From positions 17,917,629-17,981,628 of the forward strand of contig JABAKD010000002.1 in assembly GCA_012845835.1 (NCBI GenBank): a stretch of DNA of 64,000 nt. The letters run 5' to 3'. Of this stretch, positions 1-15,100 are shown piece by piece. How positions within the stretch are numbered: the stretch's first letter is position 1; the number at the start of each line of letters is the position of its first letter. The notes beneath the pieces were generated by a model. It was not told the origin of the DNA and made no database searches. It worked only from the letters and a program-made list of their open reading frames with translations. The translations under genes and the position numbers were made by a program. The DNA is from Undaria pinnatifida. Its lineage: Eukaryota; Sar; Phaeophyceae; Laminariales; Alariaceae.

Positions 1-2399
1 TGGGTGGCATTTTTGGGATAAGTGATTTGTTGCTCTCCTTCAAGATGGGCGTGAATCTTAGTTACCGCAGGGTATCTGTCCACCATATGGTAACCTAATA
101 GTCTCCACGTCGCCTCTGCGGCTGAAATATACCTCGTTTTTCTATATTGTTCAACTTCTGAGGTAATGCCCTGTATCCTTGCTCGAATAAACGCGTCCCC
201 TTTGTGACAATATTTGAACACGTATTTAACGCATGATGTTGCGGTGACGACATCAACACAAATGTGGCAGTCAAACATCATGAGCAACATGGGGTTGTAC
301 GGCACCACCCACTCGTTTCCTATCCTAACACTTTTCCATTGGTTGTTTACTCTCATTCTTATGGTCGGGTTGTCACCGTTCTTCCTCCGAGTATATTCTG
401 CCCGTCCAGTTTTGTCGTTGACGGTTGCAACGCTTCTGAATGGTTGCGGAAAGTACTTGTTACAACACTTTTTGTTCGTGTGACGGTTTACTTGCATGCA
501 TGGAGCACTCATGTTTCCAACTGCCCCACACGGCTTGTGTATCATGTATTTGAGTACCTTTTCACGTAGTTTTCCTCCTGCTATGTTTTCGTCAGGCAGC
601 TGAGCCCACACCCATTTGTCCATTTCGTTTAGGGCATCAGGGCCTGCATTTTTGAAGGTCATGAGAATGTGAGCGTGAGGGTACCCCCTCTTTTGGAATT
701 CCGTCACCGCTAAATGGCTGTCGTAAGCGCCAAAAATTTTGCCAGACTTTAAAACCTTCATAATTTCTTTCATCTTCAATTTGAAAACACGACAACATAG
801 ATCAGGACGATCATAAGCACTTTGTCCTGGCAGCAAATTTTCTTGCACCTCTTTCCAATCCGCATTGAAAGTTACGGTGATGAACAAATGCGGTCTTCCT
901 CGCCTGTTCACGATGCATAGAGCGTCTTCTGTATCACTTTTACGCTTGGCAGGTGAGCCAGGGTGAGAAGCAGGAAGCAATTTACCGGGTTGTTCATGAG
1001 GTTGGGCGTCTTGAATGGACCGGTTGGAAGCAAGCCTATGCTGCATGTCACTATTTTCGACGAAATTCAAACGCTCTTCTTCCATTCTGCTCAAAGAATC
1101 ACAGACCCATTCCTGAGCGATTCGGCAGTTAATCTTAAATATCGGCTCCGAAAGAATACGCTGCCTACAGTAGAAGGGAAACGTTACGGCTTCGGTGTTT
1201 GACCGGTTCATTGTTTTAGATTTGAACGGCGGGTTCTCTTTGTAGTTACCCTTACTCCAACCTGCTTCTCCATGCAAAAACAGCAGGGGGAACTGTAGCG
1301 TTTCATATGCAGAGCTCCAAAGCGGCAGGAAGCGTGGTTTGTTATCTGGGCTGTTCCTTGGATAGGTGATAACTGCTCGCGGCGCATCATTTTGATTCCC
1401 TGAGGTAAACACTAAAGCTGCTATTTCATTTGCACTCGGATTCTCGCCCAACACTGGTCCATCATTAACTCTGCTAACTTCACTGAACTCTATAAAAGGC
1501 GCACTGGACTCTGACGCTGATGTGTTTAATATTGTGTCTACGGCAGACCTGTATTCTCGAGCCCACCTAATCTCGCTGTTCACGTGGGATCTTAGAGTGC
1601 CTGCAATCCGTGAATCTAAATGTTGTGAGGAGGTTGTCTGTGCGAATTCGGAATCGAATATGTAAAACCTGGCACTGTTGTTAACATTTTGGTTTTGATA
1701 CTTCTCCTGTAAGTCGAAAATTCTATGGTATGCTTTACCATGGAGAGTAAGCATTGTCGGTGGTTTTCCTTGAGTCCACGATCGGTTTTCTATGCCTCCT
1801 GCTCCCAAAGCTGTGAAACTAAATAACCCGTTATATGCCCTTTGTGATTCGCGAAAACGTGCGGTTTGGAAGAGCGATAACAATGTTTGTGGAATAGGTT
1901 TAAGCCGGTGAATGGCAGATCTCCCACGGTTACAACAGTTATAGGACCCAGACCGTTCCTCTTTCCATAGCACAGACCCACAGTGTTGGCACGTATAGTT
2001 ACTTTCATGTAGCAAGCACGGGTATTTTAGTTCGTACGCCTCAAGTGGATACTCAAAGTTGGTGGAATTAAAGGCTTGCACACCAAGTCTTTCTTCTGAA
2101 CCTTCCATGGAATTGGCAGCGGCAACGTCTCTAGGGTCGGGTCTTCGAGGGATGCGGTTTCTCATTCGATTAAAATGTTGAACAACGACGTCAGTCTCTG
2201 ATTCAGAATCGCTGTCCAGGTTGTTACTGCGGAGATCACGTTCCATGTTATTAGTGTTCTGCGTTCGAGTTTCGTTTTGAAGGGTACGTCGTGAGCGCCG
2301 CCCCGCTAAAATGCACGCGCGCCTACGCCTGCGCTCGCGGGCAATTTCAGCACGACGGGTATTTCGTTGCGAGCGAGTACATCGCTGATCGGTTGACAT
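1..2399 (-). CDS. Helitron Rep/helicase, N-terminal part (runs off left edge)
   Basis: An uninterrupted frame of 799 codons runs from the ATG at 2399 to the window edge; an in-frame TAA lies just upstream at 2406-2408. The Arg-rich N-terminus is followed by a zinc-binding pattern near residues 122-149 (CQHCG, then a WKEE block and a CC pair), as in eukaryotic Helitron transposases. The rolling-circle nuclease core is present: HAH at residues 575-577 (bases 669-677), and the tyrosine motif YVFKYCHKG with Tyr726 and Tyr730. The PIF1-like helicase half would lie left of the window. In Helitrons this protein nicks and rejoins one DNA strand during rolling-circle transposition. No stop or frameshift is visible, so the copy may be intact and recent. 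The family call rests on motif recognition and is strong; activity cannot be judged. Confidence 0.9.
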   Translation of the reverse strand, partial: MSTDQRCTRSQRNTRRAEIARERRRRRACILAGRRSRRTLQNETRTQNTNNMERDLRSNNLDSDSESETDVVVQHFNRMRNRIPRRPDPRDVAAANSMEGSEERLGVQAFNSTNFEYPLEAYELKYPCLLHESNYTCQHCGSVLWKEERSGSYNCCNRGRSAIHRLKPIPQTLLSLFQTARFRESQRAYNGLFSFTALGAGGIENRSWTQGKPPTMLTLHGKAYHRIFDLQEKYQNQNVNNSARFYIFDSEFAQTTSSQHLDSRIAGTLRSHVNSEIRWAREYRSAVDTILNTSASESSAPFIEFSEVSRVNDGPVLGENPSANEIAALVFTSGNQNDAPRAVITYPRNSPDNKPRFLPLWSSAYETLQFPLLFLHGEAGWSKGNYKENPPFKSKTMNRSNTEAVTFPFYCRQRILSEPIFKINCRIAQEWVCDSLSRMEEERLNFVENSDMQHRLASNRSIQDAQPHEQPGKLLPASHPGSPAKRKSDTEDALCIVNRRGRPHLFITVTFNADWKEVQENLLPGQSAYDRPDLCCRVFKLKMKEIMKVLKSGKIFGAYDSHLAVTEFQKRGYPHAHILMTFKNAGPDALNEMDKWVWAQLPDENIAGGKLREKVLKYMIHKPCGAVGNMSAPCMQVNRHTNKKCCNKYFPQPFRSVATVNDKTGRAEYTRRKNGDNPTIRMRVNNQWKSVRIGNEWVVPYNPMLLMMFDCHICVDVVTATSCVKYVFKYCHKGDAFIRARIQGITSEVEQYRKTRYISAAEATWRLLGYHMVDRYPAVTKIHAHLEGEQQITYPKNAT

Positions 2400-2476
2400 G
2401 GAAGGTTAAAGTTTCAAGTTCGCGTTCAGATAAAAGGTTTAGGGGAGCGCTTTGCCCGGTTGATCTTGAGCTCACC

Positions 2477-4465
<1,989 letters not shown>

Positions 4466-6182
4466 GTCTACTGCGAGGGGAGCGGCTGCTGTGTTGAATT
4501 GTGTGCGTGTGCGCGTGTTCGCGTCGGGCGGGTGTGCTGAGGCGACTAAAACGAAGTTTGGTCGAAGTTTTGGTAAAGATCCAGAACCCACAGCAGCAGC
4601 AGCTACACCCCAGCTTCGTTGAGCGGCATCGTTGAGGTTGCGCTTGCTCTCGTTACCCGCGATCGACCTACTACGTGAAAGCTGCGCGTGCAACAAACCT
4701 CACCAGAGGTGAAATAGACGGTATACGTTCGGCTTTGGAGGGTGTGCGTGCCCATCCCCTCTCTGTGCTGACAACACACAACCTCAACGCCAATACTCCG
4801 CAAAACGGGACTGTCACTTTTTTGCGATCGGAAGCAAATGAAAGTGCAGGTTTGCTGCCGAAAGACGAAAGACGTCGGTTCTGCGGGGTTCGGCGCGCTT
4901 TTCACGACGCTGATTCCAACCCAGCAGGGACAATCGAGACCGCACGCAACGAGCCATTCTGTTCGCTAGGCCACCAGGTGCCGCATTGCGAAGGCGCGAG
5001 CCTGGCCGTGCGTCTGGGAGCGCGCTATGAGGGCGCGAAGTTAACGTACTGTTTTCAGAGGGGGTCGAATTTCCCCGCTGCGCTGTGAGCGACCCAGTCC
5101 TGAAGATCCCGATTCCCGTAATATTAGTTACCTCTATAGTCTATTATAATAGTCTAGACTATCATGAAAATAAAAATAAAAAGATACACTCCAGCTGTGA
5201 GATCGAAGATTTCGTCGAAACTCATATTTGCAAGCTGTGTGTGATACTCCGATCGCGCGTATTACGGGTTGGGTGTTGTGTGGGCGTGTAGGCCTGGGTT
5301 TGAACAAGTCTTTAAAAAGGGAGCGGGCCCGGGGACGGGGGTGGGGGGGGCGGGCGGGCGGGCGGGGCAACTCAATCTGCGCGCGGAAACCAAAAATCCT
5401 AGAAGGGGACAAAGGTGACGGTGGTTGCGAAAGGAATGCATCAGTTGATCATGTATATCCTGTAAGTTGTACAGCCTGTGAGGAGAGAGGGCATAGCAGA
5501 TAGTGTTCGAAGGGGTGGGGGCGTTTGGGGGCTGCGGATATATAATATGGTGATGGTTGGCGCGACCAGCGACCAGCGAGCGAAAACAGCACAGAAACGT
5601 AACCATTCCGCCGTTTCAAGCTTCAGCCAATAAGCAACAACAGCAAAGAAGACCGTCCGATCATCCATCAAGAAAATTATTTTGAATCGGAACATTCATT
5701 TACTTGCATCTCGCATCACCCTTGACGACATCATCACAACTCACTCCAACCAGACGTGGGACCTTCCGTTCAAACTTTGAAAAACTCTTCTTCCAGAAAA
5801 GGGCGGGCTGCACTTGCAAAGCTATAGCTACGCAGGAGCAGCTAGCACCAGCAGCTGCAGCGGATAGAGCGTTCGCCTCTACCACGAGAACTCGCTCGCC
5901 CCAGGACTCAGACCGCCGTTCTCGCCAGGTTTCGGTGCAAGCAAAAGTGCGGTCTAATAAACATTGCAGCCACAGCAGCAGCAGCACCAGCACCAGCCAT
6001 CGTAGAACAGAGCTTTGGACTACTTTTCCTTCTTGTATTACGTAGTCTAGACTATACAGGCATCTTGAGTTTTTGGCGTGCCATCCCATTCAACAGTAAA
6101 ACACTATCATTTTCTGTATAATTTTCGGGCAAGGCGGCTCGATCGCGCGGGCGGCAGGCGATCTGAGAGCTATCGAGGGATC
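4466..6182. promoter_or_regulatory. Divergent spacer between the Cys-rich gene and the phosphate transporter
   Basis: This 1.7 kb spacer separates two head-to-head start codons, so it must hold both promoters. I see no recognisable gene. It contains a copy of the dispersed 80-base repeat (5190-5258), a G-rich stretch at 5320-5367, and two copies of the palindrome TAGTCTAGACTA (5150-5161 and 6043-6054). Short open frames on both strands show no coding signature. Confidence 0.45.
5190..5258 (+). repeat. Dispersed short repeat R2, copy A
   Basis: Shares the blocks CAGCTGTGAG and ACTCATATTTGCAAGCTG(T)GTGTGATAC with five other copies in the window. It lies upstream of the transporter gene. Confidence 0.75.
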
Positions 6183-9100
6183 ATGAAGTATGGGAAGCAG
6201 CTCCAGACCAACGCCTACGCGCCATGGATGGACAAGTATCTGGTGAGATTTGGGGTCTGTCGCGGCGCGCTTTCGCTGAGGGGTGGGCGGGGTGCGATGC
6301 CGGGAGTTGGTTGCCGTGTCCTCGCGATGATGTCTGCTGGGAAGTTGTTTTACACCAGCACTACCCACTGATCTTGCTCGTGACTATAGCATGATAGCTC
6401 AAAAGGTAGACTAGTGCTATAAACCGGGAAACCAACAAAAAATATGTCCTCGAGTTCGCCGATTGCATCTCGCCGACTTCGTAACAGGGATCTCCGGGGC
6501 TCTGCCCTCGCCACGTACTACAACAGCAGTGGTAGTATTCAGGAACACGCTATCATAACCACTCATAAAATGTCCCCATTGCGCACGCTCGAAAAGAACA
6601 ACTCCGTGAGAAGCCGGCGAAAATCGAACCCACGACACACCCCACCCCCCTCGCCACACCGACAACCAACAGAAGTAACAAAGAGGGTGTCTATGTGGTA
6701 GATGGGCGGGGTTAGATGCAGCGACAGAACAACTCACCCTTTCGCTTCCAACGTGCTTAGATACCTAGGAGCATATATACTTCTGCTGCTGCTGCTGCCG
6801 CTGCTGCTGTGCGAGTGTAGTGAAATGTGTCGTTGGGCGTGGGCCAGCATCGTACATATATGCATACTCGTATAAATTCGTGGGGACTTTTTTTTGCGCA
6901 CAAGTTGACTTCCGGAAAACGCGAAAGCGCAACATTCGATGAAAAATCGACGAGCAGTGGGATTGCTGAACCCTATGCGCGATGAAAAATTCAGGCAAGA
7001 ACCGGGGGGAAGAAGGGACGACACCTGTGACCACGGCTTGTCCAGAATCTGGAAAGTAGAAGTGCGAAAAAAATAAAATAAAATGAAATACCTGGTCTGC
7101 AGGGAGGAAGAACCATCATGTTTGTTCGGGAGTCCGCTGACGCTCCCTTTTTTTTTTTTTTTTGCACACTTTCACTTTCCAGCTTCTGGACAAGCCGTGG
7201 TCACAGGTGTCATCCCTTCTCCCCGTTTCTTGCCTTCAATTTTTATCGCGCATAGGGTTCAGCAATCCCACTGCTCGTCGATTTTTCGCCGAGTGTTGCT
7301 GACTTACCCTCTCGCGCTTTCCGCAAGTCAATTTGTCCACAAGAAAAAGTCCCAACGACTTTATACGAGTATGCACTCGGCGGGGCTCGAACTCACGAAA
7401 CTGACCTATACCAGGTTCGGGGATAACCTGATACGCCACCGGGGCGACCGGTCTCGCTCTACGAGTATGACTCCTGCGTGTGGTCTGGGGTTTGAATCGC
7501 TCTCTGAAAAAGAGTACAGCAGTACAACGGGTTAAATGCAGCAGGTGGGATGGTTCTGTGTGTGTTTCTGTGCACCTGGAACTATTGCCATACGTATCCG
7601 GTACAGCATTATACCACATCATCATGCGTCGTTGTCTTCTACATACTGCTGTTGTCGTACCTGTACGCTCTACCGTGGTTCAGGTGCCATTTAATTCGAT
7701 TGGGCTTAGGTCAGCCAATTTCGCCCGTACTCGGCTCCGAGGCATACGCAGCAGCAGTACATGCTGAACGAAAGACCGAGCTGACGTGAACTAAGCGTGT
7801 CTGATTTGGCAGTCTACATCTAGTCTACAAGTACACATAAAAACCAAATTGTGTCTGTTTAAAATTCCAGCAGCGATTTTGGTTGCGCACAATAGCCGTG
7901 CTGGCTGTAAAGAGCGCTTTAGACTATCAGTAGAAGTTTTTATATATTTAAATTGAAAAACGTCAGCTGTGAGTACGACCGATTGAATGGTTGAAACTCA
8001 ACTTTGCAAGCTGCGTGGTATCTAAAAAAGTACAGCATCAGTTGTCGACGCATAGTCAACTGAAGGTTGACCTTTTAAGCACTGCACCCCCGATATGGGG
8101 ACAGAACAGTTGGATTTAGACTAGGATAGTTTTAGGAGTTGGAAATGAGTTAAGGGGGATCGCCCGCAATAATAGCGTCCTCACAAGTTGGTAGTGGGTA
8201 GGTTACACCTACTGGGATGTACTCCGGAGTACACGAGAGCGTATCAATGTGTCCCAATTATTTTTGAGATGCGATAAATGTGCTCCCGGGGTGATATTGG
8301 TGAACAACGCCCCCAGAGGTGTAATGGAGTGTTCTCCGTAGAAGGATAGTTATTAGATTCGACGTGAAACTATGTCATGGTTGAGGTGATACCACGTGAC
8401 ATTTGGTGTCACATTCACGCCAAGGCCATCATAGATGGGCGATGATGTAGGTGACAATGATGGGACAAGCAGGACGCCCCTCATCTCACTACCCTGCCCT
8501 ACGCTGCGCTACCCTTCAGCCCTGATATGTCTGTCTTTTAGTATTCTACATGGGGAAATAATGCATAAAAGCTTTGAGTCTATCCAGCTAGCCATGAGGA
8601 TAGACCAACCAAAGACACCGGAACCCATGAGGGGCACGCTTCTCAACACCGACCAACCACGCATGCCCCACTCGGAGTACCATCACACCTGGCGTCGTCG
8701 GCAGGAGGCACTCTAGCCTCAAGAATTGGGGGTACGTTTGGCTGATATGTCCCGGCTGTATTATTAAGCATACTACCACGCGCGATGACGGCGAACCAAG
8801 GTTACTACTGCTGTTGTTGTGGTTGTTGTTGTTCTCACATTAACTCGCATAATCAAGTCCGTGGTCACAGGACAGGCTCCAGTCACTCTGGAGCTGAGGA
8901 ATACCCTGGGGAAAAACACAAACAACCCAAAGGTGGTAGACGCATACCTGGTATATCACAGCTGACGCAATTCATGCCTCCACCAGAAACATACCACAGT
9001 GAAATCGAGAGTCAGCCTACGATGCGCCAGATCCATACTGGTGCATATGCCTCACTACTCCCGACTAAAAAAACGACTACTGGTATACCGCTTGCCACCC

Positions 9101-12100
9101 AAGAAAGACCACCACGTATACGTATATATATATTACACGTAGTATCTATCACTACGCATACGCACGACAGACGCAAGTCAATTGGAAAAAAGAAACAAAG
9201 ACCATCTTTAGAACTGCCTGGGGGTTGTCTTTCGTTGTAATTTTCTCAGTAATCTTGATGTCTCAGAGGAATATTTGGAGGCACATTCGGCTATAGTGCC
9301 GCCGGAAGTATCAAATCATGCTAATGCCACGCACGATAACAGCGACCCTAGGATACTAGACCTACCTAAGGACTTCTACAGCATCTATTGCCGCTGTGGG
9401 TGCAGCAGTTTTTTTTCCGTCGGCCATCGCTCCTGGCTCGATGTACAGACGTGATCGTGTTCTCAACAATCTTGAAATCTTAGAAGGCGAAGCTTTTAGA
9501 GGCACGCTGGGTGAAAGCGCCCCCGGAAACACTAAGCATGCTACCACGCGCGATGACGGAGACCATAGGATACTAGTAGTTGCGTCTGAGGGTTGCCTCC
9601 TCATGGTTTGCCGCTGGGGGGGGGGTAGTGCACGTCAGTCATCCCTCGTCGCCCGATACGCAGACGTGGTCGTGTCCCCCAAAATATTACCTCAGAATAG
9701 TTTTTGGGGACACCTTTAGGCTTCCGCGTCCCCGGAAATATACCACGCGCAATGCCAACGAACAGCAGGATGCTACGCGTAGACCTGCCGGAGTTTTGTC
9801 TGTCGCGGCGAGTGCCGAGGTTCTGGCGGTCACCGCCCCTCCCGAAGTGTGTAGTCAGATGTGCTTGCCTTCTCGGTAGTCGTCATCTTTGCTAAAAGAC
9901 AGACAAGATTGCGAGCTATTTGGCATAACACGAGTTTTTTTTTCTTCATCTAGAGACCCCACAAGGCAGCAACGCGGTACGTCCATGGGTCAGGTGTGCG
10001 CGAAGTTCGTGATGGGCGCCATACGTTTTGTACATGGACAATCATAAGGAAGGGCTAGTCCCCTGGAGCCGCTGTCATGGCGCTCGGTAGCAGGTTTCAT
10101 GTTTGCGCGGGCCCTTTTGCCTGTTGTAAAGGTAGTGTGCCTCCAAAAAAGGCTCTGAGACACGCATACTATTAAAAAAATGACCACGTTTGTATGTCGG
10201 GCTAGGTTCGATGACCGACGGAACTAGTGCACGTACAGCTGCCGTAGATGCCGCGACAGCCCGCAGGCGATTCTAGTATCCTAGGGATGCCGTCATCGCG
10301 TGTGGTAGCGTGCTTCCACTTTCAAGGCTAATGTGCCCAATTTTTGGGGCGCATCAAGCATAAAACCTCCGGGGGCGTCGTTAGCTAATGTGCCCCCGGG
10401 GACACATTCGTCACTTCCAGCTTATTTTTCTTCTCCCCATGTCCCACACATGTGCTCGTAGAGGTGTTTTGCCGACATTCCGACCGCACTGAATTGCTGT
10501 CACGCTTTTCTTATCGCCTTAGGCTGTGCTTCCTACCTTGCCACTTCTACACTGACTGCGCAGTATACCGGTACGGGTACTAGGTGTGCGATACCGACAT
10601 GCTACGAGGTGTGCGTCTGTATCAATACCAGAAGAGTTGCTCGAACGAAACCGTTCGCGGAAAAATAATCTAGAAGAAAGTGATGGCCGTTTGCGAAATA
10701 CAATGGTATGTTGACCTAGCGTCCCCGCTACGCTTGACTACGCCCGATCGTGTGTACACGTGTACACGCGCACACCGCATGTGGCGGTCCCCTGTTGATG
10801 GCATTGATCTATTCCCCTGCGGCTGTCGCTGGATGGGTGCTGCGATTCTATTTTCCCGGTGGGAATGCCTTCTTTTGATGCGAAATCCCCTTCCCCCTTT
10901 CCCCCCCCCCTCCCTTTGATGTGCATCCCCCCGCCGCCTCCTTTTGATGTAAACCTCCCTCCCCCCTCCCTTCCTTCGCCCTTGCAGGCGTACGGCAAGA
11001 TCAAGCGGATGCTGAAGCGTTATCATTTCGTCAAGATGCAGCGAGATCAGGGGGAGGAGGACGCGGAGATCAAGTTTGCGAAACAAGAAGGCATGTTGGT
11101 CTTGGGGGTCGCGAGTGCATCCAACCCTCTCATCAGTCGAGCGCGTGCCACCACGGTAGCAGCAGCAACGCAACACGTAGAAAACTGCAGCAAGAGTATT
11201 GTTTGCGTACCCCAACTTGTACTTCTCACGCCCCTCCCGGGCAATCGCGTCACCCGAGACCATCGTCATGGCATCTAAAACGGCTGCGGGAGAGAGAAGC
11301 AGATACAGAGAGCCATGGCGGCAGTGTTGGCACGCCCTGCTTTGCCACACCAATACCCCCCCCCCCCCCCCCCCCCATGACGGCGAAAGGTGGCACCGCC
11401 GCCGCTCGTCTCCCTACGGCTAATCCCGCTTGTTCATTCGCAGGACGCGGGCGCGACAAGTCTCGGCTGCTAACGCTTAGCATACTGAAAAAACAGTGCA
11501 CTGCACGTTTCCTCCTGTTTTAGGTTTAGCTTTTTCCCTGTCCTCCATTCGCGCTACGTAGCGGTGGCCGCTGTCACTCTTTGGCCTCCCTCCTCCCACC
11601 CCTATCCTCATCCCCATCCCCTCCACCTCCACCCCCACCCCCGCCCCTGCACCCACATCCACACTAACCCTCATCCTTACCCATACCCCTACATCAACAT
11701 GCCCACGCCCGCCCCCACCTACCTCCCCCCCCACCCCCGCTCCGCCCTGACACGAACGCACACACGCCTGTCTTTTTCTGTCGGGGCTCACCGCGCGACA
11801 ATTCTTGTTTTTTTGTTGTCGTACGCGTTCCGCTGCGCTTTTTTCCGCAGCCGCCTTAGCAGCAGAAGCGCTATTGCCTTTGCCTTCGCCGGACACAGAA
11901 AAGACGCCTCTGAACTCGAAGCAGCAGGGGACGTCACCGCCTCTGACCGTGACGACGTTGACAGGGAGGGGTGCGGGGACGGGGACAGGGGCGGGATCGG
12001 ATTCATCCGAAGAGGCCGGGCCTCCGGCGGGCTCGTCCTGGCCCACAGAGAAGATAGCAGACGAGCATGCCGAGGTGAGGTTTCGACGAGATATGCAGGC

Positions 12101-15100
12101 GGGGGGAGCGCGGGGGGGGAGGGGGGGGGGGTGTACTCAGTTTGTGCGTGGCCGTAGTCTCAAGACCATAGCTATTAGACCATAGCACCCCTACAATGCC
12201 GAGACGGAGCACGTCCAGTTTAACCGACCAGGCAGACATAGCTTGCACCAAGCGCGAAGCGCCGTGAGGTGTTCGGCGAGTCGCGTGAAGGGTGAGCTGC
12301 ATCTTACCAAGAACCGCCTGTGAGGCAGACTTCGGCAAATCGGCACATTGGAGCGGGAAGGGTGGGGGGGGGGGGGGGGCGAGTGAAGGGCGAGGGGGGA
12401 GTGGAGGGTGGGCTAGGGGGGGATGGAGGGCGGGGGATGGGAAGGAGGGGGGGCGGGGGCGGGGGGAAACAGAGGGGGTGGAGCGGGGGGGTGGTGAGAA
12501 TCGCTTGAGCTATGCCGTTCGATGGGTAGGGAAAGGGGCCGAGGCTGTGCTCAGTGAACGAGAAGGAGAGAGTTAGTAGTCGTGACAGGTTGGCGTCGAG
12601 CGGGCGAAAAAGGCGCTGGGTAACGTGGCTGAAGGAGGTTAGGCGCGAGGGGGGAGGGGAAGGGGACTGCATGCGTATGCTTCTTGGTGTGTTGTTATCG
12701 CTCTACCTCGTTGGTTGTTGCTGTGCGTTTTGGTGTTTGGTGGCGGCTTCGATGCTTGTGTATTAGCAGCCTCTAGTGTGCGAGTCTGTGTCGGGCCTGT
12801 GTTTGTTGGTGTTGGAGGTGACAGTGGTAGCCTTTTTATCCTTTTGTCGTTGTTGGTGTCGCTGTTGATACTGTTGCTGTTTCTGATACTGATGTTTTCG
12901 TTGTTGTGGACGTTGTTGTTGTTGTGGTTGTTGTTGTTTCTTGTGTTTACCGCTGCTGCTGTTTCAGGGGTTTGTTATTGATGTTGTGGTGACTCTTCCT
13001 GCCGTTGTGTTTTTTTTGGAGGTTGCTGTTGTCGCTGTTGATGTCGGTTTTACCTGCATACTGCGAATTTGCTTCCACCTCCAACGCTCACCAGAGAACG
13101 CCTGGGTAAGCTCCACGCAGAAGCGCCGCAGCCGACGAGGTCGTTCTCTGCCCGAACGTATCGCGTTACCCCCCCCTTTGAGGGTCTATGGCCTTACGAC
13201 TACGACCGCGCATCATATAATTTACACTCCCCCCTTCCCTACTCTCGCGGTGTTCATCTTGATCGTGTTGGTTTGGGCCCACAGTTTGTACGGCTGAAGC
13301 GGCTTGAGAGCGCGGAGGTGGGAACATTCGCGGCTGTTGAATTCTTCGGCACGGTTGACGAGGAGTTGCGTAAGGTGAACTAATGCTGGGAGGGGGGGGA
13401 GAAGGGAGGGGGGGCGGGGAGGGGGGGGGGAAGAGAGCTATACTCGTTATAATGTATGACCGTCGTCTTAACATCATAGACGCGCGCATCACTGCAATGC
13501 CGGGACGGGGCTTGTCGGGTTGTCACCGACCAGGGGAAAATGTAGGGGAAGGAAGGCTAAGGGGTTTTTTCATCGTGATGCTGACGACACACGGCAGGGT
13601 GATCTTGAGGATCGGAAACGTCATCATCTGCGGTATACCGCTCGTCTGAAAAAATATGTAGACCAAGGTGCGGTACGGTCCGGTGCGCAACCGTTGATCA
13701 CGGCCATGCCATCTTCAGCGTCCTCATGGCCATCCTCATGATTGTCGTCGTCACCACGGTTATCATCATCGTTGTCACCTTTAAAAATTGTTGCCATCGT
13801 CATCGTTGTCATTCTCGTTCTTCTGGCCAGCACGATCAGCATCGTCGTCATCAACTGTCATCACAGTTATATTCATTTTTCAAGTAGTCAGCATCACCCC
13901 ATCGTACGGCGACCCCCTCGGCCTCCGCGCTTCTGTGACAGGTGGACCAGTTTTACAAAGGGAAGAACGCCGAGCTCGATCAGATCCTCCGAGGCTTTGA
14001 GGAAAGGTGGGTGACAACTGGGGCTGAACGATACATGTAATCGATTCTGTTTTTGCCCCGCGTGCTCCTGCTCTCTCGCCCAATGAGCGCCCCGAGTTTT
14101 GGGGATGTCTCTGTCAAGAGTAGAAACGATGATCCGCCTCGAAAGGGATGCGTCTTCAATGGTCAAATGACAAATGACAATGGCAAGCAACAAATGAGTA
14201 CGCCACCCCGCCCCCGCCCCCTCCCATCACGCTTGCTGACCCCTCCCCCCCCCCTCGCCCCGATTCACTTCCCCTTGGACCGTCCATGTTTTTCCCCTAA
14301 CCGCAATTGTTTTTCCTTGGCCGACGTTTTGTTTCCCTTGCCCGGCTTTGTTTTTTCTCTTCAACGCTTCCCTCTTTGCGGGCCGACCCCTGCTCTATTT
14401 GGCTCGGGTGAACCCTGGCACCATCCCCCCTTTTTCTTTGGAAAAAAAAAACGCCAGAGGGCACATGCTGAACTCCTGGGCGGTGCCGTCTGGCAACACC
14501 CTGGCACCACTGTTCGAAGCGTACACGGAGATAACGGCGCTGGGCAAGTTCGTCGAGATGAATGGGGAAGGTTTTCGCAAGATCGTGAAGAAGTACGACA
14601 AGGTCATGGGTACCGACTTCCTTGGCAGGCGAGGGGGGAGAGCGGGGGGTAGGGGTGGGGCGCATAGTTTTTTTTTCAAGTTTTCGAGAAGGAGGGGGGA
14701 GAGGGAATCACACAATCGTTAAAAAGTACGGCAAGACGTTGGCACGCGAGGTGTGCATTGTGCATTGCGCTGTAAGTTCTGAGGGTGACTGATGGCTAAC
14801 CTTGACGTCTTCCTTCCACCCACCCACCCACGCACCCACCCACTCACGCACCCACCCACGCACCCACCCACCCACGCACCCACCCACCCACGCACCCACC
14901 CACCCACGCACCCACCCACCCACCCCACCACCCACCCACTCAACCACCCACCCCACCCCACCCCACCCCTCTCCCAACGTTCTCGTCTCCCCGTCTCACA
15001 CGTACCCTTTACTCTTTATGGCCCGCCTCGTTGCTTGTTCTCCCTCTTTGCTGCCCCATCGCACGCGACACACGCGACATATACCTATGCATGTATGTAC

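Noticed and set aside
7370-7475. A functional tRNA gene on the minus strand
   Set aside because: Boxes A and B are present, but the acceptor and anticodon arms do not pair well, and the sequence is fused to a body with a poly(A) tail, so it is read as a SINE head.
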